Program-made: the position numbers and the translations under genes | Part shown: in pieces, positions 1 through 6,225 of the stretch | Numbering within the stretch: position 1 is the first letter of the stretch | How the letters are laid out: each line of letters opens with the position of its first letter | Notes under the pieces: generated by a model | Seen by the model: the letters and a program-made list of their open reading frames with translations, nothing else | Database searches by the model: none | What the model was told of the DNA's origin: nothing | Source: an uncultured Clostridia bacterium | Lineage (GTDB): Bacteria; Bacillota; Clostridia; Christensenellales; Borkfalkiaceae | DNA length: 10,309 nt | Assembly: GCA_947629735.1 (NCBI GenBank) | Contig: CANREX010000047.1 | Coordinates: 1 to 10,309, forward strand | Direction of reading: 5' to 3'

Positions 1-643
1 GGTATTTTTCGGGCGTGGGGGAGATCTTCCTTATCGCAATCAGCGTCCGCTTGTCGCCAGAGGGCAAGTTGTAATTTATGACGTCTTCCAGCTCTCCGCC
101 GAGTATTTTTATAGCGTTTTTCGCCTCGTCGAGTTCCTGCGCACATTCTCCCTTATACGCGACAAACCTCCCGCCTACTTTTACGAGCGGCAGACAATAT
201 TCGCACAAGACGTTGAGCGCGGCAACGGCGCGGGCGGTGGAACAATCGTACTTTTCGCGGTAATTTTGATTTTTTCCCAGCTCTTCCGCCCTGAAATTGA
301 GCACCTTTACGCCGTCCAAGCCGAATTTATCGACGACGCTCTGCAAATAGACGCACTTTTTGCCCGTGCTCTCAATCAAATCGAACTTCAAATCGTCCCT
401 CAAAAATTTGAGCGGAATGGAAGGAAATCCCCCGCCCGAACCCACTTCGGCGACGGCGGCGCCCTTGAAAAACAGGCTTTCCCCCAAGACGCTGTCCAAA
501 AAGTGCTTTTCAAAAACGCCTTCTCTGTCCGTAATGGCGGTAATATTTACGCTTTCGTTGTAATGCAACAAAAAAGAGCAAAGGTTATCAAACTTTTCCC
601 TCATTCCGCCGTTTATTATATCGATATAATTTTTAACGTCCAT
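1..643 (-). CDS. rsmG: 16S rRNA (guanine-N7) methyltransferase RsmG, 3' end cut by window edge
   Basis: RsmG (GidB) uses S-adenosylmethionine to methylate N7 of a guanine in the 530 loop of 16S rRNA in the small ribosomal subunit. The reading frame begins with ATG at 643 (MDVKNYIDII...) and is open to the left edge, giving 214 residues. The family SAM-binding motif I is clear at residues 64-78 (VAEVGSGGGFPSIPL). The upstream family signature NITAIT lies near residues 33-38, followed by HFLDSVL. The C-terminal end (KRTLIAIRKISPTPEKY) matches where RsmG proteins finish, so only a short tail is probably missing. A GGTGG ribosome-binding site lies about 12 nt before the ATG. It is divergent from dnaN across an AT-rich gap. 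RsmG genes commonly sit near the bacterial origin, which fits the neighbours. Identity is confident; the exact C-terminus is outside the window. Confidence 0.95.
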   Translation of the reverse strand, partial: MDVKNYIDIINGGMREKFDNLCSFLLHYNESVNITAITDREGVFEKHFLDSVLGESLFFKGAAVAEVGSGGGFPSIPLKFLRDDLKFDLIESTGKKCVYLQSVVDKFGLDGVKVLNFRAEELGKNQNYREKYDCSTARAVAALNVLCEYCLPLVKVGGRFVAYKGECAQELDEAKNAIKILGGELEDVINYNLPSGDKRTLIAIRKISPTPEKY

Positions 644-1046
644 GACAATAAAATACCACCGAAAGGCGCAATTTTCAACCCCTTTACACAAAATAGAGCT
701 TTAAAAAAGGACTTCCACTTAATTTTTTTTTAAATTTCGGCTGCACGTCGGTTGAAATCAACCCCCTTTTCGTTGATTTCACCCGCCCTTTTCAACTTCT
801 TTCAACACCTTATAAAGAATAATTTCACAGCCGCTTCGGAAGACGTCCTTCAAATTCCCTTAAAATTTCAAAAATAAGCGCCGTTTTATCCCGTTTTGCT
901 TCAAAATTTCCTCTTTTTCCATAAAATGAAAAGGCGGTGCAAATGTAAATAAAGTTTTGAACAATGCACAATTTTTTGTCAATAATTCCTCAATTTTACA
1001 AATTTCGCCCCTTTAAGTCAAAATGCGTCTGTTCAAAGGCAAAAAG

Positions 1047-1098
1047 TTATAAACCTTTCCACAATTTATCAACTTTTCTTTCAACAGAGTTACCGACA
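1047..1098 (+). repeat. Phased row of degenerate DnaA-box-like 9-mers
   Basis: Five similar 9-mers follow one another on the plus strand: TTATAAACC (1047), CTTTCCACA (1055), TTATCAACT (1066), CTTTCAACA (1078) and TTACCGACA (1090). The last four start 11 to 12 bp apart, about one helical turn, so their faces line up. Each departs from the consensus TTATCCACA at one or more positions. Helical phasing of weak sites is known in origins where DnaA filaments form; here it is only a suggestion from the sequence. Confidence 0.35.
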
Positions 1099-1210
1099 AA
1101 ATTCTCCTCATAAAATTTCAGTTATATATACTAAAAACAACCTTATTTTGTTGCATTTTGCCCTTATTTTTGCTATTATATTGTTGTAATTTTAATTTGC
1201 CCGAAATCTA

Positions 1211-1240
1211 TCGACAATTAAACACCGCCCTACTTATAAT
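1211..1240 (+). promoter_or_regulatory. Probable sigma-A promoter of dnaN
   Basis: TCGACA at 1211-1216 and TATAAT at 1235-1240 are separated by 18 bp, which fits a housekeeping promoter and predicts transcription starting near 1247, about 190 nt before dnaN. The -35 element overlaps a DnaA-box-like 9-mer, CTATCGACA at 1208-1216. Binding of DnaA there would be expected to interfere with transcription, but that is inference. A second TATAAT lies at 1267-1272 inside the AT palindrome, without an obvious -35 partner. Confidence 0.5.
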
Positions 1241-1259
1241 ACTACCATTAAAAAATAAT

Positions 1260-1277
1260 AAAATATTATAATATTTT
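1260..1277. repeat. 18 bp perfect AT palindrome
   Basis: AAAATATTATAATATTTT is a perfect 18 bp palindrome made only of A and T, inside an almost pure AT run (about 1246-1286). It lies between the predicted dnaN promoter and the dnaN start. It would melt easily, so it could serve as a DNA unwinding element if the region is an origin. Confidence 0.5.
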
Positions 1278-1435
1278 TATTAAAATCATCGCCCCTTTGA
1301 AGGCGGCGCATGGCAAAGAGAACGTCGGATATGATGAATTCTGCCAAGGCGGGAAAAGATTTAAAGGGCGAATAGGGCGATTGTCGAATATCAAAGGCAA
1401 ATGTGCAATTCAAAAATATAAGGAAGAGGAAAGTT

Positions 1436-2542
1436 ATGAAGATTGTTTGTGAAGGGCTCGATTTATCCGACGCGGTATTGAAGGTGGTTAAAGCCTGCGC
1501 GACGCGCACTACCATTCCCCTTATGGAATGTATAAAAATTTCCGCCAAAAACGACGGCATCACTCTCACCGCCACCGACGGCGAAATATCCATTCAGAAA
1601 AAGATAAAAGCGGAAGTGTACGAGGAAGGCGAAGTGTGCGTTCCCGGCAGATATTTTTCCGATTTCATAAAGAAGCTCGAAGGCGTGCAGATAACCCTCG
1701 ACGCCGAGGACAACAGAATGAATATAATCTACGCGGACAGCGAAACGACGATGCAGATACTTTCCGCGGAGGACTTCCCCAAAATAGACACCGACATAAA
1801 CGAAAATTCGGTCGTCTTGGAGACGGAAGAGCTCAGAAGGCTTATAAACGCCACCACTTTCTGCTGCGCGGGCGACGATTCCAGACCCATTTTGAAGGGC
1901 TGCCAGATAGTTGTAAGCGGCGGAGAAATCAACATGACCGCCCTCGACGGGTTCAGGCTCGCTACCACGAAGGGAAAGATAATCTCTTCCACGGGGGATA
2001 TAGAAATTGTCTGCCCCGCGAGGACGCTTAACGAGATTGAAAAAATGCTCCCCTCGGACAAGGGCGAAACGGAGATAAAGATTCAAAAAGGAAATCTCCT
2101 CGTCTGCGTGGACGACACGACGGTGACGTCGTCGCTGTATAACGGCGATTTCATAAAGAAGGAAAACATTATACCCAAGTCGTTCATAACCTATGTTACG
2201 GTGGATAAAAAGGCGCTGAAATCTTCCATCGAAAGGGCGGCAATCTTGGTAAGAAACGATAAGAACAGCCTGATAATTTTGGATATTTCGCAGGGGAAGA
2301 TAGAGATCTCTTCCAATTCCGAGATAGGCAACCTCTGCGAACCCGTAAAAGCGGAAGTTGACGGCAAAGATTTGAAAATCGCAATGAATTCCAAGTTCAT
2401 AAGCGACGCTATAAACGCGCTCGAAGAGGACGACGTCACCTTGTCGTTCAACAACCAGGTACAGCCCTTTATTTGCGAAAATGTGATAGATAAAAACGTA
2501 CTTTACTTAATTTTACCCGTAAGAACGTCGAATAACGCTTGA
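1436..2542 (+). CDS. dnaN: DNA polymerase III sliding clamp, beta subunit
   Basis: DnaN forms the homodimeric ring that holds the replicative polymerase on DNA and recruits repair proteins through its hydrophobic pocket. The protein has 368 residues, the usual length, and should fold as three similar domains of about 120 residues each. It opens MKIVCEGLDLSDAVLKV and ends in the typical LYLILPVRT strand at the C-terminus. Other family landmarks are TTIPLMECI near residue 30, the second-domain stretch CCAGDDSRPILKGC, and ALDGFRLAT. I chose the ATG at 1436 over an in-frame ATG at 1403 because a strong site, AGGAAGAGGA, ends a few nt before 1436 and because family members begin at this methionine. 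It is first in a co-directional cluster with rpmH, whose promoter overlaps the dnaN stop codon. dnaA, the usual upstream neighbour, is absent. Confidence 0.97.
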   Translation: MKIVCEGLDLSDAVLKVVKACATRTTIPLMECIKISAKNDGITLTATDGEISIQKKIKAEVYEEGEVCVPGRYFSDFIKKLEGVQITLDAEDNRMNIIYADSETTMQILSAEDFPKIDTDINENSVVLETEELRRLINATTFCCAGDDSRPILKGCQIVVSGGEINMTALDGFRLATTKGKIISSTGDIEIVCPARTLNEIEKMLPSDKGETEIKIQKGNLLVCVDDTTVTSSLYNGDFIKKENIIPKSFITYVTVDKKALKSSIERAAILVRNDKNSLIILDISQGKIEISSNSEIGNLCEPVKAEVDGKDLKIAMNSKFISDAINALEEDDVTLSFNNQVQPFICENVIDKNVLYLILPVRTSNNA

Positions 2543-2568
2543 CTTGAAGTCGCAAAAAAAGGTAAAAT
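2539..2568 (+). promoter_or_regulatory. Probable promoter of rpmH-rnpA operon, overlapping dnaN stop
   Basis: TTGACT at 2539-2544 and TAAAAT at 2563-2568 are 18 bp apart. The -35 hexamer includes the dnaN stop codon TGA (2540-2542). This would give rpmH and the genes behind it their own start with a leader of about 55 nt. Confidence 0.5.
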
Positions 2569-2578
2569 GTATAGCATG

Positions 2579-2596
2579 CGGCGCAAGGTGGCGCCG
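2579..2596 (+). promoter_or_regulatory. Small hairpin in rpmH leader
   Basis: CGGCGC (2579-2584) and GCGCCG (2591-2596) form a 6 bp all-GC stem with the loop AAGGTG, about 35 nt before rpmH. There is no U tract, so it is not a terminator. It could be a leader structure stabilising the mRNA or involved in control of the ribosomal protein; function unknown. Confidence 0.3.
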
Positions 2597-2631
2597 AAAG
2601 ATGTAAAAATAAGAATATCGGAGTGAGCATT

Positions 2632-2766
2632 ATGAAAAGAACTTATCAACCCAAGAAAAGACAGAGAAGCAAGGTACACGGATTCAGAAAGAGAATGGCG
2701 TCCACTGCCGGAAGAAAGGTAATAAAGAGGCGCAGGAACAAGGGAAGAAAGCATCTGACCGCGTAA
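2632..2766 (+). CDS. rpmH: 50S ribosomal protein L34
   Basis: The frame encodes 44 residues, MKRTYQPKKRQRSKVHGF..., with the family's run of Lys and Arg and the ending GRKHLTA. Length and sequence are those of bacterial L34, a small basic protein bound to 23S rRNA in the large subunit. A GGAG ribosome-binding site precedes the ATG by about 8 nt. rnpA starts 21 nt after its stop, the conserved rpmH-rnpA pairing that couples ribosome synthesis with the RNase P protein. The gene is too short for many gene callers but is unmistakable. It runs in the same direction as dnaN, whereas in the common Bacillota layout rpmH points away from dnaA-dnaN. Confidence 0.97.
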   Translation: MKRTYQPKKRQRSKVHGFRKRMASTAGRKVIKRRRNKGRKHLTA

Positions 2767-2787
2767 GACGGGTTTTGTCGGCTTAAA

Positions 2788-3105
2788 ATGAAATACGGTC
2801 GGTTGAAAAAAAACAGCGACTTTCAAAAGTTGTTCAGGACGGGGAAAAGGGTTTATTCCCCCGCGCTAACCGTCGTTTATTCGGCGTCCCGCAGCCGCCT
2901 GATGGGCGTTGCCGTATCCAAAAAGCACGGAAAAGCCGTGGTGAGAAACCGCGTAAAAAGGCTTGTGAGGGAGGCTTTCCGCTTAAATTGCAATGTGCTT
3001 GCGGGCAGTTACAATATAGTGATTATGCCCAAGGTCGCGGAAAGCTACGCCTTTGCCGAAATTGAAAACAGCCTCGTTTCCTGTTTGAAGAGAATGGAAA
3101 AATGA
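2788..3105 (+). CDS. rnpA: Ribonuclease P protein component
   Basis: RnpA is the protein subunit that binds the catalytic RNase P RNA and the 5' leader of precursor tRNAs. The 105-residue product begins MKYGRLKKNSDFQKLFRTGKR, a normal family N-terminus. The conserved basic RNR motif is at residues 53-55 within VRNRVKRLVREAFR, preceded by GVAVSKKHGKAV. No clear Shine-Dalgarno lies before the ATG, so translation is probably coupled to rpmH 21 nt upstream. The stop codon overlaps the start of yidD in ATGA, indicating coupling to the next gene too. Identity is secure from motif, length and position. Confidence 0.96.
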   Translation: MKYGRLKKNSDFQKLFRTGKRVYSPALTVVYSASRSRLMGVAVSKKHGKAVVRNRVKRLVREAFRLNCNVLAGSYNIVIMPKVAESYAFAEIENSLVSCLKRMEK

Positions 3106-3389
3106 AAGGACTGACCGAATTTTTCGCGGCGGCTAAAAGGCATATCTTCAAGCCGTGGCTGAAAATCATTTCCATGCACGTGATAGTTTTCTATCAGAAG
3201 CATTTATCCCGCCACACCTGCCTGTATGAGCCGACATGTTCGGAATACACATTGAGGTGCATAAACAATTACGGCTTTATAATAGGTTTTTTTCTCGGTT
3301 GCTGGCGCATATTGCGCTGTAACCCCTTTTCCAAGGGCGGATACGATCCCGCGCCCGAAAACTATTTCAAGGTCAGATGGGTCTATTGA
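3102..3389 (+). CDS. yidD: Membrane protein insertion efficiency factor YidD
   Basis: YidD is a small membrane-associated protein that assists insertion of membrane proteins together with YidC. The 95-residue product has the family hallmarks: FYQKHLSRHTC, then CLYEPTCSEY at residues 40-49, then CWRILRCNPFSKGGYDP from residue 67, with cysteines at 40, 46, 67 and 73. The N-terminal part is basic and amphipathic. The ATGA overlap with rnpA (start 3102, rnpA stop 3103-3105) fixes the start and implies coupled translation. yidC follows after 90 nt, which contain the 12 bp palindrome GGGGATATCCCC (3421-3432) and no other recognisable element. The rnpA-yidD-yidC order is the standard one in Bacillota. 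Confidence 0.95.
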   Translation: MKGLTEFFAAAKRHIFKPWLKIISMHVIVFYQKHLSRHTCLYEPTCSEYTLRCINNYGFIIGFFLGCWRILRCNPFSKGGYDPAPENYFKVRWVY

Positions 3390-3479
3390 CCTCAACGCGG
3401 CAATTCAAGCCGCAAAAGCAAGGGGATATCCCCGCAATAAAAACGAAAAGGGCGTTCCGCCCCGAAAAGACAGAGTTCG

Positions 3480-4892
3480 ATGAACAATTTATTGGCACAA
3501 AACGTATTGGGATACAGCATAAGCACCGTTCCTTCCATACCCTTGAACTGGATAGGTCAGTTGATAAGGATACTCGTCGAAGGAATAGGCATAGTGGGCG
3601 TAGGTATTATCGTATTTACGCTGATTTTGAAGTGCATAGTGCTCCCGCTGGACATATATTCGCGCGTTGCGGGCAAGAAACAGTCTCTCATAATGGAGAG
3701 AATGAGACCGCAGATGGAAAAACTGCAACAGCAGTACGCAAACGACAAGTCCATGTACAACCAAAAGGTCGTGGAATTGCAGAAAAAGAGCGGTTATTCC
3801 ATGCTCAGCAGCTGTTTGCCCATTATCGTATCTATCGTAATATTCATTATAGTATTGCAGGCGTTTTCGGCGTATTCCCAATACGCCAACCTCGAAAGCT
3901 ATAACGACTTGGTAAACGCCTATAACGGCGTCGTAAACAGCTATATTATAGACGAGGACAACCCCCAATCTTACGGCTTTTTGATTCCCGTAGACGAGGA
4001 CGGCAACCCGATCGAAGGCGACGATATCAAGCCCGCCGATTTCGAGGTGAAGTTCGATAAATTCGCGGCGCACTACAATCACGAGAAAAAACAGGCGGGA
4101 GAGGAGATAAGCGAGGACGAAGTCTTTACAGAACTCGCCCAAGACTACAAGCAACACCGCGGGGAGTACGAAAGCGCGTTCGATATTTCGGCGGCGAACT
4201 CCAAGCAGGCGGACGGCGTGACTCTCACCGACACGGCGCGCGCGATAAGGGTATCGCTTATAAATTACTATCTGGAAGAGCCGGCGGCGCAGGCGGCGAG
4301 GGAATATTATATGGAAAACAACAATTCCTTCCTCTGGGTGCGCAACCTGTGGTATCCCGATTCCTCGTTCACAAAGGAAATGCCCACGTTTGAAAACTTC
4401 AAGCGGGCGGTTTCCAACGCGCATATAGGCGACGACTACGCGACTTCATACGAAAAGGTCACGGCTGCCCTCGGCGACAGAAAGAGCGCCGTCAACGGCT
4501 ATTTCATATTTATCATATTGTCGATAGGGCTCATGCTCGTACAGCAGATAATATCGATGAGGGCGAACAAGGCAATGAACGATCTGTCCACCGTGGACGG
4601 CACTGCCGCGCGGACGAACAAGATGATGCTCATTCTGATGCCGATAATTTACGGCGTGTTCGCGTTCATGTACAGCGCGGCGTTCTCCCTGTACATGATA
4701 ACAAGCACGCTGTTCGGTCTGGCGACGATGCTGACAATAAACAAGCTCGTGGACGTCTGGTTCAAGAAAAAGGAAGCCTCGGGAGAACTTGACGCGTATC
4801 TCAACAGAAAGGCAAACAAAAACGCAAAAAAGGCGAACAGAAACGCCGGCAGGGCGCAGAGAAGCGCCGACGCCAAAAATAAGAGAAGGTGA
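3480..4892 (+). CDS. yidC: Membrane protein insertase YidC/Oxa1 family, with long extracytoplasmic insert
   Basis: YidC inserts and folds membrane proteins, alone or with SecYEG. The 470-residue product has the five-helix core: TM1 about 32-56, a cytoplasmic loop rich in Arg/Lys/Gln (60-105), TM2 about 109-131, TM3 341-360, and TM4-TM5 about 382-422, then a very basic tail (KANKNAKKANRNAGRAQR) suited to ribosome contact. The groove arginine shown to be essential in Bacillus SpoIIIJ appears as Lys51 in FTLILKCIVLPL, keeping the positive charge. Gram-positive homologues are usually about 210-290 residues. Here about 208 residues separate TM2 and TM3, and most of the extra (about 140-280) is acidic and hydrophilic. 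FLWVRNLWYPDS (284-295) is the family segment normally found soon after TM2. Start ATG 3480 has only a weak upstream site. jag follows almost immediately. Confidence 0.93.
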   Translation: MNNLLAQNVLGYSISTVPSIPLNWIGQLIRILVEGIGIVGVGIIVFTLILKCIVLPLDIYSRVAGKKQSLIMERMRPQMEKLQQQYANDKSMYNQKVVELQKKSGYSMLSSCLPIIVSIVIFIIVLQAFSAYSQYANLESYNDLVNAYNGVVNSYIIDEDNPQSYGFLIPVDEDGNPIEGDDIKPADFEVKFDKFAAHYNHEKKQAGEEISEDEVFTELAQDYKQHRGEYESAFDISAANSKQADGVTLTDTARAIRVSLINYYLEEPAAQAAREYYMENNNSFLWVRNLWYPDSSFTKEMPTFENFKRAVSNAHIGDDYATSYEKVTAALGDRKSAVNGYFIFIILSIGLMLVQQIISMRANKAMNDLSTVDGTAARTNKMMLILMPIIYGVFAFMYSAAFSLYMITSTLFGLATMLTINKLVDVWFKKKEASGELDAYLNRKANKNAKKANRNAGRAQRSADAKNKRR

Positions 4893-4900
4893 TTTTGAAA

Positions 4901-5746
4901 ATGGAAGAAAACGACGTATTTACCGGCAAGACGGTAGAAGAGGCTATCGAAGAGGGGCTTAGCCAGCTCGGGCTCAGCCGCGAAGAGGTTGAAATAGAGG
5001 TGCTCGAAGAGGGCAAAAAGAAGATTTTCGGCGCGGTCAAGGCGAAGGTCAAAATAACCAAAAAGCAAACGGACGGCGCGCGCGCGGTGGAATTCATCGA
5101 CGGACTTATGGCGATTCTCGGCATTAACGCCGTTTCGGAAGTGGTTGAGGACGGAGAAAAGATTGAAATCAACATAACTTCCACCGATTCCAGCAAGGTT
5201 ATCGGTCGCCACGGCGAAGTGCTCGACGCGGTGCAGTGCCTCGCGGGCGCGGTATCCAATATCGGGCGTGAAGTGTACAAAAAAGTGGTTGTCGACTGCG
5301 AAAATTATCGCGAGGGCAGGGAAAAGACGCTTGTAGAGCTCGCAAACAGGCTCGCGGCAAAGGCGGTCGCGAGGGCGAGAAGGGTCACCCTTGAACCCAT
5401 GAACCCGTACGAGCGCAGGGTCATTCACTCCACGCTCGCCGAAAACCCCGACGTAAAGACGATTTCGAGCGGCAAAGAGCCCGCCCGCTTTATCGTGATT
5501 ATCCCCAACAACGAAAAGCCCTACGAACCCCGCGAACGCGGCGTGCGCGGCGACAGACATGAACGCGGCGGCAGGGGAGACAGACGTCCCCACGGCAGGG
5601 ATCGCGGCGACAGGCATGACAGGGGCGAAAGGGGAGAAAGAAGCGCCCGCCCCGCAGGCGGCGCACCTCGCGCAAAGAAGGAAATTCACTTCGGCACTTT
5701 CCTTGGGAACAGTGCGGCGAACAAGGATGGCGGCGAGGAAAATTAA
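4901..5746 (+). CDS. jag: RNA-binding protein Jag/KhpB (EloR), Jag_N-KH-R3H, with RGD/RGG-rich tail
   Basis: Jag (KhpB/EloR) is a cytoplasmic RNA-binding protein, usually encoded beside yidC, that affects cell elongation and division in streptococci. The 281-residue product has the Jag N-terminal domain (about 1-55), a KH domain with the GxxG loop GRHG at residues 102-105 (VIGRHGEVLDAV), and an R3H domain with EPMNPYERRVIHSTL containing the RxxxH pair R172/H176. From about residue 206 the tail is low-complexity: repeated RGD, HERGG, RDRGD and HDRGERGER blocks, then KKEIHFGTFLGNS. I chose ATG 4901 because AGAAGGTGAT lies about 10 nt before it and the protein then begins like other Jag proteins. 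A GTG at 4889, overlapping the yidC stop as GTGA, is an alternative adding four residues. A strong terminator follows 14 nt after the stop. Confidence 0.95.
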   Translation: MEENDVFTGKTVEEAIEEGLSQLGLSREEVEIEVLEEGKKKIFGAVKAKVKITKKQTDGARAVEFIDGLMAILGINAVSEVVEDGEKIEINITSTDSSKVIGRHGEVLDAVQCLAGAVSNIGREVYKKVVVDCENYREGREKTLVELANRLAAKAVARARRVTLEPMNPYERRVIHSTLAENPDVKTISSGKEPARFIVIIPNNEKPYEPRERGVRGDRHERGGRGDRRPHGRDRGDRHDRGERGERSARPAGGAPRAKKEIHFGTFLGNSAANKDGGEEN

Positions 5747-5760
5747 GAGAAAAGATGAGA

Positions 5761-5791
5761 GGGCGGGCTCAGTTGAGCCCGCCCCCCTTTT
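5761..5791 (+). terminator. Rho-independent terminator after jag
   Basis: GGGCGGGCTC (5761-5770) pairs perfectly with GAGCCCGCCC over an AGTT loop, followed by CCC and TTTT. It lies 14 nt after the jag stop and closes the dnaN-jag cluster. Confidence 0.85.
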
Positions 5792-5835
5792 GTGCGAAGG
5801 GCGGGCGGAGAATTTTCTCCGCCCGCCCTTCGCAC
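5792..5835. repeat. 21 bp perfect GC-rich hairpin directly behind the terminator
   Basis: The arms 5792-5812 and 5815-5835 are exact reverse complements (21 bp) separated by TT. The stem begins GTGCGAAGGGCGGGCGGAGA. It abuts the jag terminator without spacing, and neither strand has a U tract after it, so it is not a second ordinary terminator. It may be the first module of the repeat island that follows, or an mRNA 3'-end stabiliser. Confidence 0.8.
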
Positions 5836-5870
5836 GCTGCCGCTAAACGCATATAAGCGGTGTTGCCTTT

Positions 5871-5894
5871 GCGTTTGCCTAGAAATGCTTTACC
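5871..5894 (+). repeat. 24 bp imperfect direct repeat, copy 1
   Basis: This 24 bp unit matches 6317-6340 at 20 of 24 positions in the same orientation. Shared parts are CGTTTGCC, AGAAA and TTTACC. Copy 1 lies just outside the left inverted arm, copy 2 inside. Confidence 0.5.
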
Positions 5895-5900
5895 GCATTT

Positions 5901-6010
5901 TGTCACCCTGCCCGAGGGCATTAGCCCGACGGTTTGCAGAAAATTTTTGCGATTAAACAAAAATTTTCACAAAGCGTAACAAGCCGTAAGGCGAGTGAAG
6001 TCGAACGGGT
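5901..6010 (+). repeat. Left 110 bp arm of inverted repeat
   Basis: This arm is the reverse complement of 7493-7602 at 109 of 110 positions; the one difference is A at 5981 where the partner reads G. It starts TGTCACCCTGCCCGAGGGCA and ends GAAGTCGAACGGGT. Inside, GAAAATTTTTG (5939-5949) and CAAAAATTTTC (5958-5968) form an 11 bp hairpin with an 8 nt loop. Translated, both arms give the same meaningless peptide (MFNRKNFLQTVGLMPSGRVT), which shows a shared DNA repeat and not a gene. Confidence 0.97.
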
Positions 6011-6225
6011 CCGGCCGGGGTTTGCCGCATAAAAAAGTCCTAAGTGCAATGAAATATCGGATTCTTCGACTGCGCACCTTTGGTGCTTCGCTCAGAATGA
6101 CAGCAGGGGGGCTTGCGCCCTCGGGCAGAATGATAGTAAAAATGGGCTGCTGCCCTCGGGCAGAATGACACTCCTTTATACCTCCCCACTTCCATAAGAT
6201 AGGAAAGTGGGGAGGGGAGGGTAGG
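6011..6225 (+). repeat. Left mosaic of repeat modules (diverged continuation of the inverted repeat)
   Basis: The similarity to the right side continues past the arm but decays. 6011-6029 resembles the reverse complement of 7474-7492 (13 of 19). AAAGTCCTAAGTGCAATGAA near 6033 matches a segment of the right side. Then come a palindromic ATTCTTCGAC...CTCAGAATGACAG module (6061-6103), two 27 bp GGGC...GAATGA modules (6109-6135, 6144-6170) and a CCTCCCCACTTCC / GGAAAGTGGGGAGG hairpin (6181-6214). The same module types recur in reverse order at 7193-7492. No gene is visible here. Confidence 0.8.
6109..6170 (+). repeat. Two tandem copies of the 27 bp GGGC-GCCC-CGGGC motif
   Basis: Copies at 6109-6135 and 6144-6170 share GCCCTCGGGCAGAATGA and begin with GGGCTTGC or GGGCTGCT. 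Each copy can fold two ways, GGGCnnnnGCCC or GCCCtCGGGC. Four more copies lie at 5901-5927 (minus), 7279-7305 (minus), 7313-7339 (minus) and 7576-7602 (plus). Confidence 0.85.

Larger units (their letters stand above)
644..1435. other. AT-rich intergenic region, candidate replication origin (oriC) or origin relic
   Basis: This 0.8 kb gap between divergent rsmG and dnaN has no convincing gene. It is strongly AT-rich, with an 18 bp palindrome AAAATATTATAATATTTT at 1260-1277. Many TTTCAAC, TTATC-AAC and TTTCCACA-like 9-mers lie in one orientation: 672, 682, 789, 799, 1047, 1055, 1066, 1078, 1090 and 1208. I found no perfect TTATCCACA box on either strand, so all DnaA-box calls are degenerate. 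Origins in Bacillota usually lie beside dnaA or dnaN, and rsmG, rnpA, rpmH and yidC are classic origin neighbours. The origin assignment is inference from context, composition and motif clustering. The region could also be an old origin flank left after dnaA moved elsewhere. Confidence 0.45.

Noticed and set aside
266..733. 155-codon plus-strand frame opposite rsmG
   Set aside because: Antisense shadow; the minus strand has the RsmG SAM-binding motif and full-length similarity.
1403..1435. Upstream in-frame ATG for dnaN at 1403
   Set aside because: It would add 11 residues absent from the family and lacks a Shine-Dalgarno, whereas AGGAAGAGGA directly precedes ATG 1436.
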